A stretch of 42,332 nucleotides of DNA, taken from Pseudomonadota bacterium (GTDB lineage: Bacteria > Pseudomonadota > Alphaproteobacteria > Rhizobiales > Pleomorphomonadaceae). Where the stretch lies: positions 1-42,332 of the forward strand of contig JAGSYV010000013.1 of assembly GCA_018262505.1 (NCBI GenBank). The letters run 5' to 3'. Position 1 is the stretch's first letter. Each line of letters begins with the position of its first letter. Positions 24,708-32,533 of this stretch are shown here, piece after piece. Under the pieces are notes generated by a model, which did no database searches, was not told the DNA's origin, and saw nothing but the letters and a program-made list of their open reading frames with translations. A program made the translations under genes and the position numbers.

Positions 24708-26273
24708 ATGCGGCCTTTAAGGGTGGGAAGAGCAACCCGAGATGCAGCAGTCCTCGTTTTCATCGGTGTCTTCCTTTTTGCCGCCGCCTGGTGGCTTGAG
24801 TTATACGAGAAGTTGGCCGCCTTTATAGACAGTCATGAGTTCATGCAGGCGGATGAACTGTTTATCGCGCTGCTCATCGTTGGGATCTTGGGCTTCGCTT
24901 TCGGCTATCGCCGGCTTCACGACCTGAAGGTCGAGGTTGCCCACCGCAGGCGTGCCGAACGGGACGTGTCCTGGATTGCGGCGCACGATCCCCTGACTCG
25001 CCTCCCCAATCGCATCGGTCTCAAACAGCAGGTCGATCGGTTGAGAGAAGACGGCAAGACTGGAAAACCCCACATGGCCATGGTGATCGATATCCAAGGC
25101 TTTAAGCATATCAACGATCTTCAAGGAAACGAGATCGGCGACGAGATCTTGGCCGTCATCGCCGACCGACTGCGGGACATCTTTATCGGCTGCTATCTGT
25201 TCCGCCTCGGAGGCGATCAGTTTTACGCGGCCCAAGAAAGCTCGATAACGAAAGATTGGGAAAAGCTGGCCCGCCGGGCGATCAAGAAAGTAGCTGAGCC
25301 GATCGAGATCAACGGCCGCTCTTACGAAGTTTCGGCTTACGTCGGGATGGCCCGATATCCGGATGACGCCGCCAACATAAAATATCTTCTTCGATGCGCG
25401 CTTTCTGCGGCTTCCGCCGCAAAAAGGGAGCATTCCAACGAAATGAAATGGTTCGACACGGCCGTCGATGAGGCGACCGCGAGATATGCGGAGCTCGACA
25501 AGCAACTGCGAGCGGCGCTCAAGGCCGGAGAGGTGCGTCCCTATTATCAGCCGATGATCGATCTGACCTCAGGTCGGATAATCGGCTTTGAAGCTTTGGC
25601 GCGATGGCGCCGACCTGATGGCAGCTTTGTTTCGCCAGCGGAGTTCATTCCATTGGCTGAAGAAACCGGCATGATCGGTGAGCTTTCGAACGTATTGTTC
25701 ACCCAGGCATGCCAGGATGCCGCCAAATGGCCACGCGGTGTCAGGCTATCCTTCAATGTGTCGCCGACGCAGTTCAGCAATCGCAGCTTTGGGAGGCAAA
25801 TGCTCGATACGCTTGCGACAACAGGGCTTTCTCCAAACCAGCTCGAGGTGGAAATCACCGAGTCGATGTTTGTCAAAGATGTCCAGCTCGTCGCCGTGTT
25901 GCTCGACGAACTCAGGGAAGCGGGGGTTCACATTGCCATTGACGACTTCGGCACCGGCTATTCCAGTCTGTCGCAACTATCACGACTGAGATTTGACAAG
26001 CTCAAGATCGACCGCAGCTTTGTGTCGTCCTTCCTGGACGATGCGCGCCAGGCCATGATCATACGCGCAATGATCGGCCTCGGGCGGGGGCTCGGCATGA
26101 AGACCATTGCCGAAGGCATCGAAGAAGCCTCGCAGGCCGAGACCCTTAAACTGCTGGGTTGCCATCAGGGACAGGGATTCCTGTTCAGCCGCGCCGTGCC
26201 CGCCGAGCAAGCGACGAGTTTGCTCCAAATGACTTGGCCGACACGGTCGGAAGACACCACGGCAACGAACTAG
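24708..26273 (+). CDS. membrane GGDEF-EAL protein, probable c-di-GMP phosphodiesterase
   Basis: Two hydrophobic segments (VLVFIGVFLFAAAWW and LFIALLIVGILGFAFGY) precede a GGDEF domain and an EAL domain in about 521 residues. The GGDEF signature reads RLGGDQF, so the cyclase site is altered and probably inactive or GTP-sensing. The EAL domain keeps GFEALARW, NVSPTQF, EITES, IDDFGTGYSSL, DKLKIDRSF and AEGIEE, all expected metal- and substrate-binding motifs, so it should hydrolyse c-di-GMP. The ATG at 24708 is chosen for its AGAGGTGAG site; in-frame TTG (24645) and ATG (24663) lie upstream. Standing just beside the polysaccharide cluster, it may affect the same surface phenotype (inference). 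Confidence 0.88.
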   Translation: MRPLRVGRATRDAAVLVFIGVFLFAAAWWLELYEKLAAFIDSHEFMQADELFIALLIVGILGFAFGYRRLHDLKVEVAHRRRAERDVSWIAAHDPLTRLPNRIGLKQQVDRLREDGKTGKPHMAMVIDIQGFKHINDLQGNEIGDEILAVIADRLRDIFIGCYLFRLGGDQFYAAQESSITKDWEKLARRAIKKVAEPIEINGRSYEVSAYVGMARYPDDAANIKYLLRCALSAASAAKREHSNEMKWFDTAVDEATARYAELDKQLRAALKAGEVRPYYQPMIDLTSGRIIGFEALARWRRPDGSFVSPAEFIPLAEETGMIGELSNVLFTQACQDAAKWPRGVRLSFNVSPTQFSNRSFGRQMLDTLATTGLSPNQLEVEITESMFVKDVQLVAVLLDELREAGVHIAIDDFGTGYSSLSQLSRLRFDKLKIDRSFVSSFLDDARQAMIIRAMIGLGRGLGMKTIAEGIEEASQAETLKLLGCHQGQGFLFSRAVPAEQATSLLQMTWPTRSEDTTATN

Positions 26274-26495
26274 ATGGCGCCCATTGGTTTGGCTCAAGGC
26301 ATGTTTCCAGGCTTTGAAGGGCCGCGTGCGGGACAGCAACCACGGGCGAATTCCTTGATAGATTTGGCAGTCCTGTCCTAGCGGTTGGAATTTCTTCCTT
26401 GCGCCGTCCGGTTTGTCAGACTTAACTCCAGAGCAGCGATGCCAACCGTCGTCGATTCAATCTGTTCGCCACCTCAAATCCGTGGGAGACGCGCC

Positions 26496-27908
26496 ATGGC
26501 CGAAGCCGAGCCCAACGCGCCTGAAACGATCAGCCTAAGCGGTTTGCCGCCGCTCAGGGCAGAAGATGGCGAGCTTGATCCGCTTTTCCTCGACGCGATC
26601 CACTTGGTGATCGAGGCGGCCGATGCTCGGACTGTGACGGCGCTGGCCGCCGACCTGCACGAGGCCGACGTCGGCGACATCATTGAAGCGCTATCGGCCG
26701 ATGAGCGCGTGCGTTCATCCAGTTGCTCGGGGAGCATTTCGACTTCGCGGCGCTCACCGAGGTCGATGAAACCGTCCGCGTCCAGCTTATCGAGGAACTG
26801 TCGCCCGAGGCGGTCGCAGAGGGTGTCCGTGACCTCGATTCAGACGACGCGGTCTATATCCTCGAGGATCTCGACGATGCGGATCAGGAGGAGATCCTTG
26901 CCAAGCTGCCGGCGGTCGATCGCATGGCATTGCGTCGCAGCCTCGATTTTCCCGAGGAGACGGCCGGTCGGCGGATGCAGACCGATTTCATTGCCGTTCC
27001 ACCCTTCTGGACCGCCGGGCAGACCATCGACTACCTGAGGGAGCACAAGGACCTGCCAGACGAGTTCTATGAGGTTTTCGTCATCGATCCCGGGTTCCGT
27101 TTCCTGGGAGGCGTGGCGCTCAATCGGCTTCTGCGCGCGCCGCGGCCAACGCGAATGGCCGATATCATGAACGACGAGCGGCAACGCGTGTTCGCCACCG
27201 ACGACCAGGAAGACGTGGCGCGCATGTTCGAGCGCTACAACCTCGTCTCGGCGGCGGTGGTCGACGAGGCAGAGCGGCTGGTGGGCGTCATCACCGTCGA
27301 CGATGTTCTGGACGTGATCCAGGCGGAAGCCGAAGAGGATATCCGCGCCTTGGCGGGCGTCGGTGACGAGGAGATCTCCGACTCAGTGTTTTACACGCTC
27401 CGCACACGATGGGTCTGGCTCTTGGTCAACATGCTGACCGCTTTCCTTGCCTCATCGGTGATCAGCATGTTCTCCGGCTCGATCTCGAAAATGGTGGCGC
27501 TCGCCGTGCTGATGCCGATCGTCGCCTCGATGGGCGGCAATGCGGCGACGCAGACCATGACCGTGACGGTGCGGGCTCTGGCCACCCGCGATCTCGATGC
27601 ACACGATGTTTGGCGGATTTTCGGTCGAGAATTAAGTGTTGGTTTACTCAACGGCGGCAGTTTTGCAGTGATCGTCGGAGCGGCGGCCGCGCTTTGGTAC
27701 CAGGACATGGCTCTGGGAGAGTGTGATCGGCGTAGCGATGATCGTCAATCTGTTGTCTGCGGCAACGGCCGGCATCCTGATACCTCTGGCATTTGAGCGG
27801 TTCGATATCGATCCGGCAGTGGCTTCAGGGGTTTTCGTGACGATGGTGACCGATGTCGTGGGCTTTCTGGCGTTCCTCGGACTCGCGTCATGGATTTTGC
27901 TTGGGTGA
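26496..27908 (+). pseudogene. mgtE: MgtE magnesium transporter with two frame breaks
   Basis: The full MgtE architecture is present but spread over three frames. From 26496 (MAEAEPNAPETISLSG, ribosome-binding site GGGAGA) to about 26712 is the start of the N domain. From about 26714 to 27716 are the rest of the N domain (LGEHFDFAALTEVDE, LDDADQEEILAKL), two CBS modules (VVDEAERLVGVITVDDVLDV) and the first membrane helices with PIVASMGGNAATQTMTV. From about 27723 to 27908 are the last helices, VIGVAMIVNLLSAA and VTDVVGFLAFLGLAS. One missing base near 26712 and one extra (or two missing) near 27716-27723 would restore a protein of about 470 residues, normal for this Mg2+ channel. Either a true pseudogene or sequencing indels. 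Confidence 0.85.
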
Positions 27909-28711
27909 AGAAGGCTTTTCGGAGGAAGCGGCGCCGCGGTGGCAAATCGCCAGTCGAGGCAGGCCGCTGGGCCAGCCTTGCCGCTCGTCTGGTAAATCCG
28001 ATCGCCCTCGGCTCGGTTGCTTTTGGCCTATCGGCCTGTGCGCTGTTTGATTTCGGCCCGCCAGGCCCCGACGACTATCCGGTGAAGGGCATCGACGTTT
28101 CCTATTATCAGGACGATATCAACTGGCGCTCCGTGGTGGCCGACAACACCGCCTTTGCCTGGCTGAAGGCCACCGAGGGTGGCGACTGGTACGACCCCAA
28201 GTTCGACGCCAACTGGTACGGCGCGGCCATGGCGGGGCTGCCGCGCGGCGCCTATCATTTCTGGTATTTCTGCCGGCCTGCCGTGGAACAGGTGAGCTGG
28301 TTCCTGCAACACGTGCCTTACGACCCTTATGCGCTGCCGCCGGTGCTCGACATCGAGTGGGTCGATTCCAAAAACTGTCCCGGCCATCCGCCGCGCGAAG
28401 CGATCATTCCGGAAGTACGAACCTGGCTCGACGCCATTGAGCGCTACTACGGCAAGCGGCCGATCATCTACACGTCGATCAGCTTCTATAACGATCGCCT
28501 CAGGGGGGCTTTTCCGGGCTACTTTGTTTGGATAGCCTCCTACAAGGGGCATCCGGTGGTCCGCGATCCCAGCTTGCGCTGGAATTTCTGGCAGCATACC
28601 GAAGCCGGGCGGGTAGCAGGTATTCGCGGGCGGGTCGACCGCAACGTTTTCAATGGGTCGATCCGTGAGTGGCAAGCCTTCCTGCAGGGACAGCTCCACC
28701 CAGAGGGCTAG
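27905..28711 (+). CDS. GH25-family muramidase lipoprotein
   Basis: Glycoside hydrolase family 25 (lysozyme-type) domain in residues of about 60-265: VKGIDVSYYQDDINW, AWLKATEGGDW, GLPRGAYHFWYF, PPVLDIEW with the acidic pair, IIYTSISFYNDR, and WNFWQHTEAG. The N-terminus is basic, then hydrophobic, and ends in the lipobox LSAC, so it is probably a lipoprotein in the envelope. The GTG at 27905 overlaps the mgtE stop (GTGA); an ATG at 27890 is also possible. It should cleave the MurNAc-GlcNAc bond of peptidoglycan. An LprI-like gene follows. Confidence 0.87.
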   Translation: MKKAFRRKRRRGGKSPVEAGRWASLAARLVNPIALGSVAFGLSACALFDFGPPGPDDYPVKGIDVSYYQDDINWRSVVADNTAFAWLKATEGGDWYDPKFDANWYGAAMAGLPRGAYHFWYFCRPAVEQVSWFLQHVPYDPYALPPVLDIEWVDSKNCPGHPPREAIIPEVRTWLDAIERYYGKRPIIYTSISFYNDRLRGAFPGYFVWIASYKGHPVVRDPSLRWNFWQHTEAGRVAGIRGRVDRNVFNGSIREWQAFLQGQLHPEG

Positions 28712-28824
28712 AAGCGTCGGGCGGAAAAGTGAGAATCGGCTTTCCGCAAAAACCATGCGACAACAAAGAAACGAAGTGACGCTTCTGCGTTCGTCGGAAC
28801 GTGCGTTGCTCCCGGGAGGTGCAA

Positions 28825-29319
28825 ATGCGGCGGACTGTCATCCTTTGTTTCACGGTAGCCGCGATTTTTGCCGGCCCCCTCCGGGCTGAGGACAACAACC
28901 CAGCCGAGCCGACCGATGCCGACCGCAACATCATCGCCGCCTGTATCGACAAGGCGGGGGAGGAGGGGGCAAGCACGCTTCGCTGCGTCGGGGTGGTATC
29001 CGATCCCTGCCTCGCCGAACCGGGCAACGATAACACCGTCATGATGGCTGCTTGTCTCGAGCGCGAGTCCACCATCTGGGACGAGCGTCTCAACGACGAT
29101 TATAAGGCGCTGCTCGCGGGCCTCGAAAATGAAGCAAAAGACAAGCTCAAGACCGGTCAGAAGGCTTGGCTGACAGTGCGCGATACCACCTGCGACGTGG
29201 AGAGTGGGTTCTGGCAGGGCGGAACCGGCTTTGGCGGTGCTGTGGCTGGCTGCATGCTGAGAGAAACCGGCACGCGGGATCTGTCGCTCGTTGCTCTGCG
29301 TGCTTATCTCGATCAATGA
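28825..29319 (+). CDS. exported DUF1311/LprI-like protein
   Basis: A 164-residue secreted protein with signal peptide MRRTVILCFTVAAIFAGPLRA and a DUF1311 (LprI-like) domain: CLERESTIWDERLNDDYKALL, LKTGQKAWLTVRDTTCDVESGF, and paired cysteines including GCMLRET. The domain is named after mycobacterial LprI, reported as a lysozyme inhibitor, although most members are untested. A GGGAGGTG site precedes the ATG at 28825. It lies 113 bp after a GH25 muramidase gene, so a role in restraining muramidases is tempting but inferred. Confidence 0.8.
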   Translation: MRRTVILCFTVAAIFAGPLRAEDNNPAEPTDADRNIIAACIDKAGEEGASTLRCVGVVSDPCLAEPGNDNTVMMAACLERESTIWDERLNDDYKALLAGLENEAKDKLKTGQKAWLTVRDTTCDVESGFWQGGTGFGGAVAGCMLRETGTRDLSLVALRAYLDQ

Positions 29320-29379
29320 GTGCGCCGTTCACCCTGTCCGTCCGGTCGGGTTGCCGTCCGCTCCCCTGATGAGATACGA

Positions 29380-29984
29380 ATGGGTTCATCAGGATTTGCG
29401 AGTCACGAGGCCCGAACGAGAAGGCCAAGGACGCGACCCAAGCACCGCAGGTCGACAAGTATCTCTTCAAGTCGCGCACGGTTCTGATCACCGGCCAGGT
29501 GAGCCAGGAGATGGCGAAGGATGTGACCGCGCGCCTGTTGGCGCTTGCCGAAGCGAGCGCCACCGACCCCATCACCGTCATCGTGTCGTCGCCTGGCGGG
29601 CACGTTGAGTCCGGCGACATGATCCATGACATGATCGGGTTTGTCCCAGCCCCCGTGAACATCATCGGGACGGGCTGGGTGGCGAGCGCCGGCGCACTGA
29701 TCTATGTGTCGGTTCCCAGGGAGCGGCGGTTCTGCACGCCCAACACGCGTTTCCTGCTGCATCAACCGTCCGGTGGTACCGGCGGCATGGCCACCGACAT
29801 CGAGATCCAAGCGCGGGAGATCCTCAAGATGCGCGACCGTCTCAACCGGATCTTTGCCGATGCGACAGGCCAACCCGTCGAGCGCATCGAGAAGGACACC
29901 GATCGCGACTATTGGATGAGCGCCGAGGAAGGCATCGCTTACGGTCTCGTTGGCCGGGTGGTCCGCACGGCTTCGGACATTTGA
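29380..29984 (+). CDS. ClpP/SDH-family serine protease, N-terminal frame break likely
   Basis: ClpP-like fold protein of the rhizobial SDH class. It has [20 protein letters not shown], the nucleophile Ser in [12 protein letters not shown], the catalytic His in FLLHQPSGG, and the Asp-containing [19 protein letters not shown]. The conserved frame is open from before 29410, and [16 protein letters not shown] precedes the first in-frame alternative start (GTG 29499), so that GTG is too late. An ATG at 29380 (MGSSGFASH) is in another frame. One missing base near 29407-29411 would join it to the conserved frame. It is monocistronic with its own terminator. Confidence 0.82.
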
Positions 29985-29991
29985 ACACCCC

Positions 29992-30020
29992 AGGGCGGCC
30001 TCATCGGCCGCCCTCTTTGT
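29992..30020 (+). terminator. terminator after the ClpP-like gene
   Basis: AGGGCGGCC (29992-30000) and GGCCGCCCT (30006-30014) form a perfect 9-bp stem with a TCATC loop, followed by CTTTGT. Confidence 0.75.
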
Positions 30021-30234
30021 CAGAAGTCCGCCGATCCGGACGACCGTCCCGTCAAAAGTTGGGACTCGGTCAAAAAGTCTCGATGCTCGTTTGTCGAGCT
30101 TATGTTTCAATCAGTTCGCCGAACGCACTAGATCGATCAACGCATTGACCGCTTCGCGTTCCTCGGGTCATGTCCACGCCGAGGAAGCTGCGAGCCCCGT
30201 TTCGGCTGGGAGAACGAGATTGACCGGCTTTAGA

Positions 30235-30561
30235 ATGATTGTCCTTTCGATTGGCTTGGGCCTTTCGGCTGGGGCGGCGCTGGCGCAGTCGGCCAGTCCG
30301 TATGACATGACCTATGCGCTTCGCGACGGTAAGCCGACCTCGCTTTATGCCGACATGAGCGAGAAGGCGGCGAGGAAAGGCACGATTCCCGGTGATGCCA
30401 AGGGCATCGTGCTGCGGTGGTGTCGTGACGAGATTCCCTTCGGCTCTTGGCAGTTTGGTAGCCGCAAGGCTCAGCTTGCCCTGCTCGATGCACGCTGGTG
30501 TGAAATCTCCTACAATGGCGCCATCGGCAACGTTCCCGGGAAGGTTCTGACTCCTCAGTAG
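30235..30561 (+). CDS. small exported protein with SH3-like C-terminal part
   Basis: A 108-residue protein with signal peptide MIVLSIGLGLSAGAALAQ. Its C-terminus, LLDARWCEISYNGAIGNVPG, resembles the end of bacterial SH3 (SH3b) domains. The mature part has two cysteines (RWCRDE and RWCEIS) that could pair in the periplasm. A TTG at 30220 with GGGAGA upstream would add five residues and may be the real start. It stands alone, 38 bp before the YdcF-type gene. No specific function is recognised. Confidence 0.65.
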   Translation: MIVLSIGLGLSAGAALAQSASPYDMTYALRDGKPTSLYADMSEKAARKGTIPGDAKGIVLRWCRDEIPFGSWQFGSRKAQLALLDARWCEISYNGAIGNVPGKVLTPQ

Positions 30562-30598
30562 TCCGAACTTGCTATGCCTTAAGAAGGGGGGCGACTAG

Positions 30599-31399
30599 AT
30601 GTTCTATGTGCTCTCCAAGCTCGGTTTCCTTTTCCTGCGCCCATCAAACGCGCTTATTCTGGCGCTGTTGCTCGGTGCGGAATTACGACTGTTTGGTTGG
30701 CGACGGCGGGGCTCGGAACTCATCGGTATTGCCCTCGGCGTTCTTGTCGTCTGCGCCTGGACCGGCCTTCCAACGATCTTGTTGCGACCGCTCGAACAGC
30801 AATTCTCGACCCCGGCCGATCCTGATCGCCTTAACCCAGCCGGCATTCTGATACTCGGCGGCGTGATTGATACCGGCCTGTCGACCGAGCGGCATTCGCC
30901 CGAGCTGATTGACGGAGCCGAGCGGATCATTGTTGCCGCTGAACTTGCTCGGCGGTATCCTCAGGCTCGCATTGTGTTGTCGGGCGGCTCCAATGGCGTG
31001 TTTGCCAACACCGAAACCGCAGAATCCGTCATTGCCCGCGATTTGCTGATCGAGTTTGGCGTGCCCGCCACGCGAATTACCATTGAAGACCGCTCTCGCA
31101 ATACGCACGAGAACGCGGTCTTCAGCTTTTCCGCCGTCGAGCCGACGCCGCAGGAACAATGGTTGCTGGTGACTTCCGCCTTCCACATGCCGCGCGCCAT
31201 GGGCACGTTCCGCGCTGCCGGTTGGAATGGCGTCATTGCCTGGCCGGTCGACTACCGCAACGGCGCCGATACCAACTGGTTCGGTGGCCGTACCGCCGCG
31301 GAAGGGCTGACCATGACCGACCTGGCCATCCGCGAGTGGATCGGCCTCGTCGCCTATCGCTTCGCTGGCTATACGGACGCGTTGCTGCCGCGCCCCTGA
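30599..31399 (+). CDS. YdcF/ElyC-family membrane protein (DUF218)
   Basis: A 266-residue protein with two N-terminal hydrophobic segments (about 10-28 and 40-58) and a DUF218 domain: AGILILGGVIDTG, ELARRYPQARIVLSGGSNGVF, ESVIARDLLIEFGVP, EDRSRNTHENAVFS and LLVTSAFHMPRAMGTFRAAG. Members such as ElyC and SanA affect envelope integrity and peptidoglycan or undecaprenyl-phosphate metabolism in enterobacteria; the biochemical activity is uncertain. It runs convergently into the DUF3253 gene with a 9-bp gap. Confidence 0.85.
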   Translation: MFYVLSKLGFLFLRPSNALILALLLGAELRLFGWRRRGSELIGIALGVLVVCAWTGLPTILLRPLEQQFSTPADPDRLNPAGILILGGVIDTGLSTERHSPELIDGAERIIVAAELARRYPQARIVLSGGSNGVFANTETAESVIARDLLIEFGVPATRITIEDRSRNTHENAVFSFSAVEPTPQEQWLLVTSAFHMPRAMGTFRAAGWNGVIAWPVDYRNGADTNWFGGRTAAEGLTMTDLAIREWIGLVAYRFAGYTDALLPRP

Positions 31400-31408
31400 G
31401 GCACCGCT

Positions 31409-31774
31409 TCACGCCTCGTCGTCATCCGATATGAAGTCGTCGTCCAGCAGGTCATCGTCCGGCTTGGGCGCTTCGTAAGCCGGCATCGACTCTCCTTCGG
31501 CTCTGAGACGAATGCGGTAAAGCCCGCGGACACGATCTGGGTCGGCCGGCTTGCCTTTTCGCAGCAGAATCACCTTGCCGTCCTTGGCGAGGCGCACCGC
31601 TTCGTCCTTGATCGGCTTCATCAGGCGACGCCACACCTTTTCGTTCTTGCCGACGATGGCGCGGGCCACGGCGTCGGGGCCAATCGGCTTGCCGGCGGGT
31701 GACTCGGTCGCCATCAGAAGCAGGGCGTCGCGGATTCGGCCGGCCTTGACGCGGTGCGGATCGATGTCGGTCAT
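31409..31774 (-). CDS. DUF3253 protein
   Basis: A 121-residue soluble protein. It has the DUF3253 pattern of a small winged-helix-like domain: RIRDALLLMATESPAGKPIG, DAVARAIVGKNEKVWRRLM, VRLAKDGKVILLRKG. An acidic tail, DDDLLDDDFISDDDEA, follows. Its ATG overlaps the stop of the upstream DUF599 gene by 4 nt, so the two are co-translated. Function is unknown; a nucleic-acid-binding role would be a guess from the fold. Confidence 0.8.
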   Translation of the reverse strand: MTDIDPHRVKAGRIRDALLLMATESPAGKPIGPDAVARAIVGKNEKVWRRLMKPIKDEAVRLAKDGKVILLRKGKPADPDRVRGLYRIRLRAEGESMPAYEAPKPDDDLLDDDFISDDDEA

Positions 31775-32460
31775 TCGTATCTCTTCATGGCCTTGACGGC
31801 ATTGGAGGTAAACTGGCGGCGGGCAAGCACCACAGCGATGAAGGCCGACGTAGCGATCAGCGGCAACGGTCCGAAGAAGCAGCCGAGATAACCGATCGAC
31901 ATGAAGAAGGCACGGAGGCCGCGGTTGAAGTTGGTGCCCGCCACGACAATGATCGCCGACGCCCGCGCCACCGCTTTGTCCATTTCGACGGTCTCGGCCT
32001 CGTCCGGCGGCGGCAGCGCACCAAGCAGGATCGAGCCGAAGTTGAACATGCGATAGGCCCAGCCGAACTTGAAAAAGGCATAGGCATAGATACCGAGCAG
32101 TCCCAACACCTTGTATTCAAAGGCAATGCGATTGGTGGCTGTTAGGTCCGAAAGCGCAGAGACCACGCCGACCGCGTGATCGACGGAGTTCAACAGGGTG
32201 AACCCACCGCCGATGGCCAGGAGCGATGTCGAAGCGAAGAAGGCCGTCCCGTTTTGCAGGCCGGCGACAATGGCCGTATCGACCATGCGCAAGTCGCGCG
32301 TCGCCGCCTGTCGCACCCAGCCATGCCGACCGATGTTGATGAAATGGGTGAGCGAGTGCTTGGCCCAGGGGCTCTTTTCGGTGAGCCAGGCCTGTCCGAA
32401 CCACATGGCCAGGAACCAGACGAAGGAGGCGATGTCGAGAGGCGTGAAAGCGGTCGTCAT
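31771..32460 (-). CDS. DUF599 membrane protein
   Basis: A 229-residue integral membrane protein with about four to five hydrophobic segments. DUF599 features are LDIASFVWFLAMWFGQAW, HSLTHFINIGRHGWV, VDTAIVAGLQNGTAFFAST, AYAFFKFGWAYRMFNFGS and a C-terminal helix. The start MTTAFTPLDIA at 32460 is chosen; a frame to 32517 adds a non-homologous leader. It forms an overlapping pair with the DUF3253 gene. Function unknown. Confidence 0.85.
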   Translation of the reverse strand: MTTAFTPLDIASFVWFLAMWFGQAWLTEKSPWAKHSLTHFINIGRHGWVRQAATRDLRMVDTAIVAGLQNGTAFFASTSLLAIGGGFTLLNSVDHAVGVVSALSDLTATNRIAFEYKVLGLLGIYAYAFFKFGWAYRMFNFGSILLGALPPPDEAETVEMDKAVARASAIIVVAGTNFNRGLRAFFMSIGYLGCFFGPLPLIATSAFIAVVLARRQFTSNAVKAMKRYE

Positions 32461-32533
32461 GGCGGTCGTCCGGAGAGGCAGATGGGATTGACAATACAGG
32501 CTCGCGAGACAAGGCAAAAGCGGTTGGCGGCGA

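Noticed and set aside
26274-26495. Magnesium riboswitch upstream of mgtE
   Set aside because: The 220-bp leader shows no recognisable M-box core or strong hairpin with a U-tract.
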